Counted from the first letter of the stretch, positions 25,850 to 34,559 are shown. The stretch: 64,000 nt of DNA from Caballeronia sp. dw_19 (GCF_018449515.1 NZ_JAAVUQ010000031.1:24802-88801), one strand, 5' to 3'. Numbers and translations: made by a program. The notes: generated by a model not told the origin, from the letters alone.

Positions 25850-25895
25850 GCGCGGCCGGACGTCTTTTGTGGAGACGGGCGCGCGCGAGCCGCGC
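25850..25895 (-). ncRNA. Structured RNA element in the ilvI-ilvH gap
   Basis: On the transcribed strand an outer 7-bp stem (GCGCGGC with GCCGCGC) encloses an inner hairpin CGTCT/AGACG with loop CCACAAA. The element ends 54 bp upstream of the ilvH start. A structured RNA upstream of ilvH has been reported in beta-proteobacteria (the ilvH RNA motif); I cannot confirm from memory that this fits its consensus. Confidence 0.45.
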
Positions 25896-25909
25896 TTGGG
25901 AAAACAGCG

Positions 25910-27673
25910 TTATAGATCTTCCGATCCGAGCAGCATTTCCGTGATGCCCTTGCCTGCCTGGACCATCGGAAACACGTTTTCGGTGGGATCTGTCTGGAAG
26001 TCGAGGAACACCGTGCGATCCTTCAGGCGCAGTGCTTCTTTCAGCGCCGGTTCGACGTCGCGCGTGTGCTCGATGCGCATGCCCACGTGACCATAAGCCT
26101 CAGCCAGCTTCACGAAGTCAGGCAGCGCGTCCATGTAAGAACTGGAGTAGCGCTTCTTGTATTCGATCTGCTGCCACTGGCGAACCATGCCGAGATAGCG
26201 GTTGTTCAGCGAGATGATCTTGATCGGCGTGTTGTATTGCTTGCACGTCGACAATTCCTGGATGCACATCTGGACCGAGCCTTCGCCCGTGATGCACAAG
26301 ACCTCGTCGTCCGGGTGCGCCATCTTCACGCCCATGGCCGCCGGCAAGCCGAAGCCCATGGTGCCGAGACCACCTGAATTGATCCATCGGCGCGGCTTGT
26401 TGAAGCGATAGAACTGCGCCGCCCACATTTGATGCTGGCCGACGTCCGAACAAACGAATGCTTCGCCGTCGGTCAGTTCCCACGCCTTTTCGACCACGTA
26501 CTGCGGCTTGATGATCTCGCTTGCACGGTCGAACTTGAGGCAGTCCTTCGAACGCCACGCCTCGATGTCCTTCCACCAGTCGGCCAGCGCCGCCGTGTCC
26601 GGACCGTGTTCGGCCGTCTGCAACTGTTCGATCAACTCTTTCAACACTTCCTTCACGTCGCCGACAATCGGAATATCGACCTTCACGCGCTTGGAAATGG
26701 ACGACGGATCAATGTCGATGTGAATGATCTTCTTCGCATGCGACGCGAAATGCTCCGGATCACCGATCACGCGGTCATCGAAACGCGCGCCGATCGCGAT
26801 CAGCACATCGCAATGCTGCATGGCCATGTTGGCTTCGTACGTGCCGTGCATGCCGAGCATGCCGAGGAATTTCTTGTTGTCCGCGCGATAACCGCCCAGG
26901 CCCATCAGCGTATTCGTCACCGGATAACCAAGCAGGTCGGCGAACTGGTTCAACTCACGCGCCGCATTCGCCAGGATAATGCCGCCGCCCGTGTAGATGT
27001 ACGGACGCTTCGCCGAGAGCAACAACTGCACGGCCTTGCGGATCTGGCCCGAATGGCCTTTGGTGACCGGATTGTACGAACGCAGCGAGACGGATTTGAT
27101 TGGTTCGTACTTGCACGGCGTCTTCGACACATCTTTCGGAATGTCGATCAGCACCGGGCCTGGACGTCCCGTCCGGGCGATGTAAAACGCCTTCTTGATG
27201 GTCAAAGCAAGCTCGCGCACGTCCTTCACAAGGAAGTTGTGCTTGACGCATGGACGCGTAATGCCGACCGTATCGCATTCCTGGAACGCATCCTGGCCGA
27301 TTGCCGCGGTAGGAACCTGGCCGCTGATGATCACGAGCGGGATGGAATCCATGTAGGCAGTGGCAATACCGGTCACCGCATTGGTGACGCCGGGGCCAGA
27401 GGTCACGAGGCACACGCCGACATTACCCGTGGAGCGCGCGTAGGCGTCAGCGGCATGAACCGCGGCCTGTTCGTGGCGCACGAGGATGTGCTGGATCTGG
27501 TCCTGCTTGTACAACTCGTCGTAGATATAGAGTACCGAGCCGCCGGGATAGCCCCAAATGAACTCGACTTTTTCGTCAGCGAGCGCGCGCATGAGCACGG
27601 TGCCGCCGATGGATTCAGCTTCGAGGGGGGGAGTCGTATCCGACGTGGAGAATTCCGCGCTGGGCATATTCAT
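25910..27673 (-). CDS. ilvI: Acetolactate synthase large (catalytic) subunit
   Basis: Thiamine-diphosphate enzyme that makes acetolactate or acetohydroxybutyrate, the first shared step of branched-chain synthesis. It has 587 residues from the ATG at 27671-27673, with AAAGG 7 bases upstream. The catalytic glutamate is in RHEQAAVHAADAYAR near residue 65; GPGVTNAVTGIATAYMDSIPLV is conserved; the TPP-binding segment reads ITGEGSVQMCIQEL, with GEG where the general motif has GDG, then SLNNRYLGMVRQWQ. It heads the ilvI-ilvH-ilvC set. Confidence 0.96.
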   Translation of the reverse strand: MNMPSAEFSTSDTTPPLEAESIGGTVLMRALADEKVEFIWGYPGGSVLYIYDELYKQDQIQHILVRHEQAAVHAADAYARSTGNVGVCLVTSGPGVTNAVTGIATAYMDSIPLVIISGQVPTAAIGQDAFQECDTVGITRPCVKHNFLVKDVRELALTIKKAFYIARTGRPGPVLIDIPKDVSKTPCKYEPIKSVSLRSYNPVTKGHSGQIRKAVQLLLSAKRPYIYTGGGIILANAARELNQFADLLGYPVTNTLMGLGGYRADNKKFLGMLGMHGTYEANMAMQHCDVLIAIGARFDDRVIGDPEHFASHAKKIIHIDIDPSSISKRVKVDIPIVGDVKEVLKELIEQLQTAEHGPDTAALADWWKDIEAWRSKDCLKFDRASEIIKPQYVVEKAWELTDGEAFVCSDVGQHQMWAAQFYRFNKPRRWINSGGLGTMGFGLPAAMGVKMAHPDDEVLCITGEGSVQMCIQELSTCKQYNTPIKIISLNNRYLGMVRQWQQIEYKKRYSSSYMDALPDFVKLAEAYGHVGMRIEHTRDVEPALKEALRLKDRTVFLDFQTDPTENVFPMVQAGKGITEMLLGSEDL

Positions 27674-27820
27674 ACATTCACCTTTCGAATTTTCGGCAAA
27701 AAATTGATTGGGTGCTCTCTGCCGGGCTTATGGCTCGGGTTCAAGCGGCGCGTCTAAATGGGAAGCGGGCTTCTTGGGCTCGCCTCAAAGAGACAGTTCA
27801 CTTTATGATGCGAGTCGGAA

Positions 27821-27850
27821 ACGATAGCCCGAGGCAATAAAGGTCGTCAA
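27821..27850 (-). promoter_or_regulatory. Putative sigma-70 promoter of ilvI
   Basis: TTGACG (27845-27850) and TATCGT (27821-27826) are separated by 18 bp on the minus strand. The resulting untranslated leader would be about 140 bases; it has small GC-rich stems, but I see no Leu/Val/Ile-rich leader peptide. The rest of the 384-bp gap (27674-28057) holds the sigma-gene upstream region, with the short palindrome AGGTTT-T-AAACCT at 27999-28011. Confidence 0.55.
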
Positions 27851-28057
27851 GGAAAAATTGCACAATCCTCCCTGAAGCGAGCAGGAATCGCAGCTTAAAG
27901 GCTCGGATTTATCCGAAATACTGAAGAAAACTCTGTGTTTCAGCCTGTAACGGCGGCGCATTTCCTCGCTGTTCACTCAAAAGTTTGCTAGCATCCGCAG
28001 GTTTTAAACCTCTCACCAACTCTTATCGACGCACGCTCGTTGCGCCGGGCCTCACGG

Positions 28058-28621
28058 ATGGCATCAGACAAGGAACTCGCCGATTTTCTGGCGGGCGTCG
28101 AAAGACGCGCGTTTAAGCAGACGGTGTACACCGTACGCGACGACGATGCGGCGCTCGACATCGTTCAGGATGCGATGATCAAGCTCGCCGAAAAATACGG
28201 CGACCGGCCACCGCCCGAATTGCCCCTTTTGTTTCAGCGTATCCTGCAGAATGCAACGCACGACTATTTCCGGCGCCAAAAGGTCCGCAATACGTGGGTA
28301 AGCCTGTTCTCCTCGTTCGGCAACGCCGACGACGACGAATTCGACCCCCTGGAGACCTTCGAATCGCAGGACGGGACGGTCGGTGCGGAAAGCAGCGAGA
28401 GCCGGCTCGAGCGTGAACAGGTGCTCAACCTGATCGACGCGGAGATCCAAAAACTACCAGCACGTCAACGGGAAGCGTTTCTCATGCGTTACTGGGAGGA
28501 TATGGATGTCGCCGAAACCGCCGCTGCAATGGGCTGCTCTGAAGGCAGCGTAAAAACACATTGCTCGCGGGCCACGCACGCGCTGGCACACGCGCTGAAG
28601 GCGAAAGGAATCACGCTATGA
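28058..28621 (+). CDS. ECF-type RNA polymerase sigma factor
   Basis: Alternative sigma factor of 187 residues from the ATG at 28058. Region 2 spans about residues 15-80 (AALDIVQDAMIKLAEKYG, then LLFQRILQNATHDYFRRQKVR, the -10 recognition and melting helices). An acidic linker, NADDDEFDPLETFESQDG, is followed by region 4 (LPARQREAFLMRYWEDMDVAETAAAMGCSEGSVKTHCSRA), a helix-turn-helix reading the -35 element. It overlaps the DUF3619 gene by 4 bp (ATGA), so the membrane protein downstream is a candidate anti-sigma factor. Confidence 0.93.
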   Translation: MASDKELADFLAGVERRAFKQTVYTVRDDDAALDIVQDAMIKLAEKYGDRPPPELPLLFQRILQNATHDYFRRQKVRNTWVSLFSSFGNADDDEFDPLETFESQDGTVGAESSESRLEREQVLNLIDAEIQKLPARQREAFLMRYWEDMDVAETAAAMGCSEGSVKTHCSRATHALAHALKAKGITL

Positions 28622-29064
28622 GCAACGCTCTCGATCACAAGGAAACCGAGTTCGCGCTGAAGGTACGCCGCGCGCTCGACGAAAACATCAATTCGCTACC
28701 CGCCGCATCGCTCGACAAGCTCGCAGCGGCGCGCCGGACGGCGATTGCACGCAAGAAGCCGGAAAAAGTCGCGGTCGCCGCGCCGGTTTTCGCGCCTTCG
28801 CTCGCCGGGGCGGGCATGGCAGGTCCGGGTTCGCTCGGCCCGGCCGGCTCTGGCCACGCGGGTAAACGCGGCCGCTTCTCGCGCCTCGCGCTGGCGTGGC
28901 CGCTGCTCGCGCTCGTGATCGGGTTGGCTGGCATCGCTTATTTCGAGGACCAGCAGCGCACCGCGGAACTCGCCGATATCGACGCGGCCATGCTCAGCGA
29001 CAATCTCCCGCTCGACGCCTATCTCGACCACGGTTTCAACGCGTACCTGACGCGCAATCATTAA
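28618..29064 (+). CDS. DUF3619 family single-pass membrane protein, possible anti-sigma factor
   Basis: The protein has 148 residues and its ATG overlaps the sigma-factor stop. The N-terminal 95 residues are cytoplasmic in character (HKETEFALKVRRALDENINSLPA, then many Ala, Arg and Lys), followed by one membrane helix LALAWPLLALVIGLAGIAYF (about 98-117) and a short acidic C-terminal part ending FNAYLTRN. This matches DUF3619, a family seen next to such sigma factors in beta-proteobacteria. Anti-sigma activity is inferred from topology and coupling, not demonstrated. Confidence 0.8.
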   Translation: MSNALDHKETEFALKVRRALDENINSLPAASLDKLAAARRTAIARKKPEKVAVAAPVFAPSLAGAGMAGPGSLGPAGSGHAGKRGRFSRLALAWPLLALVIGLAGIAYFEDQQRTAELADIDAAMLSDNLPLDAYLDHGFNAYLTRNH

Positions 29065-29082
29065 GACTGCAGGAGTCATCGG

Positions 29083-29832
29083 GTGAGTTACAAGCGCGGC
29101 CTCGCGATTGTCTTTGGATGCGCAATTGCGGGACTTGTCGCGTTTGCCGCCACCTATCCGCGTTTCTACTCGTCCGCTTCGGCGGTGCCTGTTGCCGCTG
29201 CGCCGGCCGGGGCGAGCGCGGGAGAAGTCCTGTCGCCGCTTTCTTCGCTCTCCTCCCCCGCCAGTCCTATGGCATGGGCCCGGCTTACCGACGCGCAACG
29301 GGTCGCGCTCGCGCCGTTCGCCTCGCAATGGGATCAATTCAGCGAAGAACGTAAGCGCAATTGGATCAAGATAGCCTCGCGATACAAGAAGATGTCGCCC
29401 GATGCGCAAAAACGCCTGCATGAACGAATGACCGAATGGGTCCACATGACCCCGGAACAACGCAAGGTCGCGCGCGAAAATTATCAGGTTTCGAAGTCCG
29501 TCCCTGTTGAGAAGCGGGAACGCGCCTGGGATGCTTATCAAAAGCTCCCGGAAGATCAGAAGAAAAAGCTCGCCGCCACCGAACACCCGCGCCGGCCAAC
29601 CGTTGTCAGCGCGCCGCCTTCCGGTAAAACCGAAGTCAAGGATATCGACCGGCTGATGACCGCGCGGGAACATTCGCGTGCTTCCGAGGCTGCTGCAATG
29701 GGGACGTCGGCTTCTCCAGCGGCGCCCGCCGCTCCCGTTGGTCCCGCCATTCCCAGCGCCGCCAGTTTTGTGCCGGCCACGCCGATTCCGGTTTCGCCGC
29801 AACAGGCGCCGTCCATATTCAACGGGTCTTAG
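29083..29832 (+). CDS. DUF3106 family protein
   Basis: The protein has 249 residues from a GTG start 18 bp after the DUF3619 gene. A signal-anchor-like helix (about 6-24) is followed by an Ala/Pro/Ser-rich stretch and then the helical core: WARLTDAQRVALAPFASQWDQF, ERKRNWIKIASRYKKMSPDAQKRL, MTPEQRKVARENYQ and AYQKLPEDQKKKLAA. These repeated helices with W, P and Q/E patterns are characteristic of DUF3106. The C-terminus is low-complexity Pro/Ala. It is probably periplasmic, with unknown function, and is co-transcribed with the sigma factor. Confidence 0.82.
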   Translation: MSYKRGLAIVFGCAIAGLVAFAATYPRFYSSASAVPVAAAPAGASAGEVLSPLSSLSSPASPMAWARLTDAQRVALAPFASQWDQFSEERKRNWIKIASRYKKMSPDAQKRLHERMTEWVHMTPEQRKVARENYQVSKSVPVEKRERAWDAYQKLPEDQKKKLAATEHPRRPTVVSAPPSGKTEVKDIDRLMTAREHSRASEAAAMGTSASPAAPAAPVGPAIPSAASFVPATPIPVSPQQAPSIFNGS

Positions 29833-29839
29833 GCACAAA

Positions 29840-30364
29840 TTGAGCGCTTCCTCTCTGGAATCTGTCGAGTCTCCCGAATTGAGCGCGCCCAGGCTGCGTC
29901 GCCGACTGGCTACGATGCTCTATGAAGGCGTGATCCTGTTCGGGATCGTCTTTGTTGCCGGGTATTTGTTCAGCACGCTCACCCAGCAACGCAACGGACT
30001 CACCCACCACAATCTGCTGATGGCGTGGATCGGGTTTGTGCTCGCAGTTTATTTCGTCTACTTCTGGACGCATGGCGGCCAGACACTGCCCATGAAAACC
30101 TGGCGGCTGAAAGTGGTCGATGCGCGTGGAGCGCCGGTTTCCATAACACGCGCCATCGCGCGCTATGTGTTTGCGTGGTTGTGGTTCCTGCCGCCGCTGG
30201 CATTGCATCCGTTGCTCAAGCTTTCCGTTCCGGCCACGCTTGTAGTGACCGCCGTGTGGATCGTGCTGTGGGCCACAGCAGTGTGGCTCGATCCGGCACG
30301 ACAGTTTTTGCATGACCGGCTGGCCGGAACGCGGATCGTGGGCGTGGTCCCACCGGCGGCTTAG
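29840..30364 (+). CDS. RDD family membrane protein
   Basis: The protein has 174 residues if translation starts at the TTG at 29840, 7 bp after the DUF3106 stop; an ATG at 29915 would remove the arginine-rich segment that precedes the first helix and gives the family its name (RLRRRLATMLYEG). Three or four membrane segments follow (FGIVFVAGYLF, LLMAWIGFVLAVYFVYFW, FAWLWFLPPLALHPLL, LVVTAVWIVLWATAVW), and the C-terminal motif DPARQFLHDRLAGTRIV is typical of RDD proteins. It is the last gene of the sigma operon. Confidence 0.82.
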   Translation: MSASSLESVESPELSAPRLRRRLATMLYEGVILFGIVFVAGYLFSTLTQQRNGLTHHNLLMAWIGFVLAVYFVYFWTHGGQTLPMKTWRLKVVDARGAPVSITRAIARYVFAWLWFLPPLALHPLLKLSVPATLVVTAVWIVLWATAVWLDPARQFLHDRLAGTRIVGVVPPAA

Positions 30365-30495
30365 TCCAACATCCGCAATGTTGAACCGCTGTGGATCACG
30401 GCAACGAAAAAACCTCAAGCGATATCTCTCAGGCCTCCGAAGCGTCAGTTGCGCGCTGAAATCCGGCCTTCTCCCCTATCTTGCTTTTGTCGGTC

Positions 30496-31248
30496 TCAGC
30501 TCAGCCAGTCTGGAGCTTCCTTCAGCGCCATATGCAGGTTGTCGTTGAAGTGATGGATCCGATAACCCAATCCCCCGAACATTGTCTGCAATGACCGTCG
30601 CGTATAAAGCGTGATATGGCCATTGCGAGGCGCGATGTACCAGTTGTCCATCCCCCGCGGCGACACGTGATCTATCGTCAACGTGGAGAACAGCAATACA
30701 CCACGCCCGTTTAGCAGCCCGAGCGCTTCCTGGACAGAGACCAGCGGTTCGGGCGTGTGCTCCAGAACCTCGAACGCGCTGATGAAATCGAATGAGCCTG
30801 ACGGCGGCACCCCTTCTTCATCCATCGGGTCCCAGCTATGTCCGTCTACTCCGCCATTGCGCAATAACGACGTCAGCGTGCCATTGCCGCCACCATAGTC
30901 GAGACACCTTAACCCGTGACCTTTCTTGATGAAATCAAGAATGAAAGCGGCATTGCCCGCAGGCCGTGAATCAATGTAGTCAGGGTCGACCAGCACGTAA
31001 TCATCGTTATAAATGTGCCGCAGGTAGTCGGCCTTGCTCCAATGATCGAACGCAGTGGTGAAGATGAGACCGCAAGCATTGCATCGGTTGTAATAGACCG
31101 GCACGCCGGTGAGCGGCAGATAGCGCCCGCGCCGCTCTTCGCAACTCTTGTTGAAGTCGGTGACGCCGTAGAGAGGCGCCGGTTCGTTGCATACTTTGCA
31201 CATCGACATTCGAACGGCCTGCCCCACTGTTCCGCTATCCAGTTGCAT
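30496..31248 (-). CDS. Class I SAM-dependent methyltransferase with N-terminal zinc-ribbon-like motif
   Basis: The protein has 250 residues from the ATG at 31246-31248. The N-terminus has two CxxC pairs (CKVCN near residue 17 and CNACG near 57), as in the zinc-finger-plus-methyltransferase proteins common in surface-polysaccharide and sugar-modifying clusters. The SAM-binding motif I is CLDYGGGNGTLTSLL near residue 115, with FDFISAFEVLEHTPEPL (motif IV region) at about 155. The substrate is unknown. It is a single gene on the minus strand, convergent with the sigma operon. Confidence 0.8.
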   Translation of the reverse strand: MQLDSGTVGQAVRMSMCKVCNEPAPLYGVTDFNKSCEERRGRYLPLTGVPVYYNRCNACGLIFTTAFDHWSKADYLRHIYNDDYVLVDPDYIDSRPAGNAAFILDFIKKGHGLRCLDYGGGNGTLTSLLRNGGVDGHSWDPMDEEGVPPSGSFDFISAFEVLEHTPEPLVSVQEALGLLNGRGVLLFSTLTIDHVSPRGMDNWYIAPRNGHITLYTRRSLQTMFGGLGYRIHHFNDNLHMALKEAPDWLS

Positions 31249-31679
31249 AGGATTCCATCGTAAATCCGAGAGTATAGGCGAAGCCAACACGATGAGGACG
31301 CTCAGCTCCCCGCGTACTTGCGGCGATGTATCGCATCCGGTTATCGGCGAGTCATGCCAGTTTTCGCGTGGTCGTGGCGCTGCAGCAACGATAGTCCGTC
31401 AGGGCAACGTCCATCTGCGCGAACCCGACCGCGAAACGAAATCGCGCATAAACATCGCGCGTTGTAATGCGGGGTAAGCGCCCGCAAAGCCAACCGGACG
31501 GGCTTGCCATCTGTCCCACCGGACACCTCGAAGAACCTTAAATCGCGGCGTTTTTCCTTCTTCAATGCACACTCGGCACTTCCGCCACAACCTTTAGTAA
31601 TAAGAAGTTTTCGTGACTGTCATGGCTCCGTCACGCGAGCATGGCGCAATGGCCGCACTGCAACCCGTTGCGCGTGCCC
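31249..31679. other. Divergent intergenic region, no gene seen
   Basis: About 430 bp between the methyltransferase (minus) and the phosphoesterase (plus). It must carry both promoters. Reading frames here are short shadows without plausible start sites or ribosome binding sites. I see no repeats or strong hairpins. Confidence 0.5.
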
Positions 31680-32627
31680 ATGGCCACTAAATCGTCTGCG
31701 AGTCACCTCCTAGGCATTACCCTCCGCGATGCCGAAGCCATCGCGTTCCGCACCGACGTGGCGCCTCCCCCTTCCACTGAAACCACCGGCGCCAGCCTCG
31801 CTCCCCCGACCGCTTCTGGAACCACCTCTCGCCCCGACGACGAACCTGCCGACCATCGCTACCGTACCATCTGGCTATCCGATATCCATCTCGGCTCCGG
31901 TGGCTGTCAGGCGCACTATCTGCTCGATTTTCTCCGCCATAACGATTCCGAGTACCTGTACCTGGTGGGCGACATCATCGACGGATGGCAACTGCGCAAA
32001 GGCTGGTTCTGGCCGCAAGCGCACAACGACGTGATCCAGAAGGTGCTGCGCAAAGCCCGCAAGGGCACGCAGGTGGTCTACATTCCGGGCAATCACGACG
32101 AAGCCGCGCGACAGTTCTGCGACCTGGCTTTCGGCGACATCCATGTCCGCAACGAGGCGTTCCATACCACACTTGCGGGCAAGCGCCTGTGGATCGTGCA
32201 TGGCGATCTCTTCGATGGCGTCATCCAGCACGCCAAGTGGCTCGCTTATCTCGGTGACACGCTCTACACGCTGATCCTGCTGCTCAACCGCTGGTTCAAC
32301 CGGGTGCGCAGCCGCTTGGGCCTGAACTATTGGTCGCTCTCGCAATACCTCAAGCATCAGGTCAAGAACGCGGTGAACTTCATCTCGAAGTTCGAGCACG
32401 TGATGACCGATGAAGCGCGCCGCCGCGGCTGCGACGGCGTTGTCTGCGGTCATATTCACAAAGCTGAAATCCGCGATATCGACGGTGTCCTGTACTGCAA
32501 TGACGGCGACTGGGTGGAAAGCCTGTCGGCGCTTGTCGAGACGTTCGAAGGCGAGCTGAAGATCATTTACTGGACCGTCCTGCGCTCTCCTGAACACCAT
32601 TCGCAAAAGGCCGCGGCGACTGCTTGA
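31680..32627 (+). CDS. LpxH-like metallophosphoesterase (UDP-2,3-diacylglucosamine diphosphatase family)
   Basis: Calcineurin-like phosphoesterase of about 315 residues. The metal ligands are visible: WLSDIHLGSGG (D, H), YLVGDIIDGWQL (D), YIPGNHDE (N, H), WIVHGDLFDG (H) and VCGHIHKAEI (H, H). The first 65 residues are Pro/Ser/Thr-rich and unlike the catalytic core, so the true start is uncertain (31641 is an alternative). The family includes LpxH of lipid A synthesis, but the pairing with a glycosyltransferase suggests a related lipid-metabolism role. It overlaps the longest frame of the next gene by 4 bp. Confidence 0.8.
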   Translation: MATKSSASHLLGITLRDAEAIAFRTDVAPPPSTETTGASLAPPTASGTTSRPDDEPADHRYRTIWLSDIHLGSGGCQAHYLLDFLRHNDSEYLYLVGDIIDGWQLRKGWFWPQAHNDVIQKVLRKARKGTQVVYIPGNHDEAARQFCDLAFGDIHVRNEAFHTTLAGKRLWIVHGDLFDGVIQHAKWLAYLGDTLYTLILLLNRWFNRVRSRLGLNYWSLSQYLKHQVKNAVNFISKFEHVMTDEARRRGCDGVVCGHIHKAEIRDIDGVLYCNDGDWVESLSALVETFEGELKIIYWTVLRSPEHHSQKAAATA

Positions 32628-32677
32628 TCGACTGCCTGAGCAACCGCCTGAGCGCTTTCACTTATCGAGGCCATCGA

Positions 32678-33709
32678 ATGAAAATCATGATTGTTACCGA
32701 CGCATGGGAACCGCAAGTCAACGGCGTCGTGCGTACCTTGAAAAGCACCAGCCGCGAACTGACTGCGCTGGGACATCGCGTGGAATTGCTGACGCCGCTC
32801 GAATTCAGGACCATCGCGTGCCCGACTTATCCCGAGATTCGCCTGTCGCTGCTGCCGCGCCGCCGCGTCGCGCAACGCATAGAGGAATTTGCGCCGGATG
32901 CGCTGCATATCGCGACGGAAGGCCCGCTCGGCATGGCCGCGCGCTCGTTCGCTCTGCGCAACAAACTCCCCTTCACGACCGCGTATCACACGCGCTTTCC
33001 TGAGTACGTGCAGGCACGGTTCCACATTCCGCTCGCTGCAACCTACAAGTTTTTGCACTGGTTCCACAAGCCTTCGCAAGCGGTAATGGCGCCTACGCCC
33101 GTTGTGAAAACTGACCTCGAAAAGTTCGGTTTCACGAACGTGGTCTTGTGGACACGCGGCGTGGATCTGGATATTTTTCGACCGATGGATTCGAAGGTCC
33201 TGAACACGACACGGCCCATTTTTTTGTATGTCGGACGCGTCGCGGTCGAGAAGAATGTCGAGGCTTTCCTGAAGCTCGATCTGCCCGGGTCGAAGTGGGT
33301 CGCGGGCGAAGGACCGGCGCTGGCCGAACTGAAATCGCGCTATCCGAACGCGAACTATCTTGGCGTGTTGTCGCAGGCTGAACTGGCGAAGGTCTACGCG
33401 GCCGCTGATGTATTCGTGTTCCCAAGCCGCACCGATACCTTCGGCCTCGTGCTGCTCGAAGCAATGGCATGCGGTACGCCGGTCGCGGCGTACCCGGTGA
33501 CGGGTCCGATCGATGTACTCGGCACCGATGGCCCGGGAGCGCTTGACGAAGACCTGCGCGAAGCGTGTTTGCGGGCGCTGAAAATTGAACGCGCCGATGC
33601 CCGTGCGTGGGCGGAGAAGTTCTCGTGGCGGGCGGCATCGGAACAATTCGCGGCGAATCTGAAGCCGCTTGCGACTCGCGGCGCGACGCAAAGCCAAGCA
33701 ACGGCGTAA
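32678..33709 (+). CDS. GT4-family glycosyltransferase (GT-B fold)
   Basis: The protein has 343 residues from the ATG at 32678 (MKIMIVTDAWEPQVNGVVRT). The N-terminal acceptor-binding domain has the GVVRTL loop; the C-terminal donor domain has FLYVGRVAVEKNVEAFL near residue 190, and the nucleotide-sugar motif PSRTDTFGLVLLEAMACGTPVAAYPV near 255, with the two glutamate positions of GT4 retaining enzymes. Close relatives use GDP-mannose or UDP-sugars to modify lipids. It lies 50 bp after the LpxH-like gene, so a joint glycolipid role is likely but unproven. Confidence 0.85.
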   Translation: MKIMIVTDAWEPQVNGVVRTLKSTSRELTALGHRVELLTPLEFRTIACPTYPEIRLSLLPRRRVAQRIEEFAPDALHIATEGPLGMAARSFALRNKLPFTTAYHTRFPEYVQARFHIPLAATYKFLHWFHKPSQAVMAPTPVVKTDLEKFGFTNVVLWTRGVDLDIFRPMDSKVLNTTRPIFLYVGRVAVEKNVEAFLKLDLPGSKWVAGEGPALAELKSRYPNANYLGVLSQAELAKVYAAADVFVFPSRTDTFGLVLLEAMACGTPVAAYPVTGPIDVLGTDGPGALDEDLREACLRALKIERADARAWAEKFSWRAASEQFAANLKPLATRGATQSQATA

Positions 33710-34022
33710 TCTGGCTTTCGCGAGGGCAACGGTATGATTGAATCCGCGTTGCCCTCAGCGCAACGTGGCGGATGTCAAAACGCGTTGTGCAGTTCGTGAC
33801 CCACCGGCCAGAGAAGGCAACAATGCGATGTGGCCGCTCGCAGCTGCAACAAGCTGCCGGCGGACTCGCCTTTAGTGACTTCCGCACAGCGGTCGTTCGA
33901 GAAGTCGGCCGCGAGTCGGCCAGCGAGTCATCCCCGCCCCGCGAAGCGGCGTCGAGCGTAGCTCGAAGAGTGCATCGGAGCGTACGTCAATACAACCACA
34001 GCAAGTTTCAAAGAAGCGCAAT
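33710..34022. other. Intergenic region with a 10-bp stem-loop
   Basis: 313 bp upstream of dgkA. GAGGGCAACG and CGTTGCCCTC form a perfect 10-bp stem with a 15-base loop (33722-33756), 12 bp after the glycosyltransferase stop; there is no T-tract. It may still end transcription or protect the mRNA. Nothing else stands out. Confidence 0.5.
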
Positions 34023-34559
34023 GTGAAAGCCAAACCTTCAGTGCAAGCGAAATCCCTGCTCTTGATACACCGGGAACCCTTCAGCAACGAAGACGACGAC
34101 ATCGAGGGCGCGCCGCATCCGGGCGAGCCCTTGAGCGCCGACGATCCGCTCGCTCCGTTGCCGTTCAATCCCTACAAGGGCAACCGCGGCCTGACCCGCG
34201 CCTGGCACGCGATGAAAAACTCGCTGAACGGCTTTCGCGTGGCGATCCGCGAGGAAAGCGCGTTCCGCCAGGAGCTGACGCTCGCCGCCATCCTGGTGCC
34301 GTGCGGCATCTTCGTGCCGGTCTCGCCGGTCGAACGGGCGGCGCTGCTGGCGTCCGTGCTGCTGGTGCTGATGGTGGAATTACTGAACTCAAGCGTGGAA
34401 GCGGCGATAGACCGGATTTCGCTGGAGCGGCACGAACTGTCCAAACGGGCGAAGGATTTCGGCAGCGCGGCGGTCATGGTCGCCCTGCTGGCGTGCGTGC
34501 TCACATGGGGCCTGATAGTCGGCCCATTGCTCTGGCGATGGGCCTTGATGCTGTTTTAA
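34023..34559 (+). CDS. dgkA: Diacylglycerol kinase
   Basis: Small inner-membrane kinase that phosphorylates diacylglycerol to phosphatidic acid, recycling lipid by-products. The call starts at a GTG and gives 178 residues, against about 120 for E. coli DgkA; the extra 55 residues are an acidic, proline-rich N-terminal extension. The family core is complete: ALKNSLNGFR-like start, REESAFRQE with the catalytic glutamate, three membrane helices, and LMVELLNSSVEAAIDRIS, the conserved active-site segment. An internal start could yield the shorter form. Confidence 0.9.
   Translation: MKAKPSVQAKSLLLIHREPFSNEDDDIEGAPHPGEPLSADDPLAPLPFNPYKGNRGLTRAWHAMKNSLNGFRVAIREESAFRQELTLAAILVPCGIFVPVSPVERAALLASVLLVLMVELLNSSVEAAIDRISLERHELSKRAKDFGSAAVMVALLACVLTWGLIVGPLLWRWALMLF

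Noticed and set aside
27674..27820. Possible branched-chain leader peptide upstream of ilvI
   Set aside because: No short frame rich in Leu, Val or Ile codons is present in the predicted untranslated leader.
33772..34026. 84-codon frame upstream of dgkA
   Set aside because: No ribosome binding site, unremarkable composition, and it reads into the dgkA start; most likely a chance frame in a GC-rich gap.
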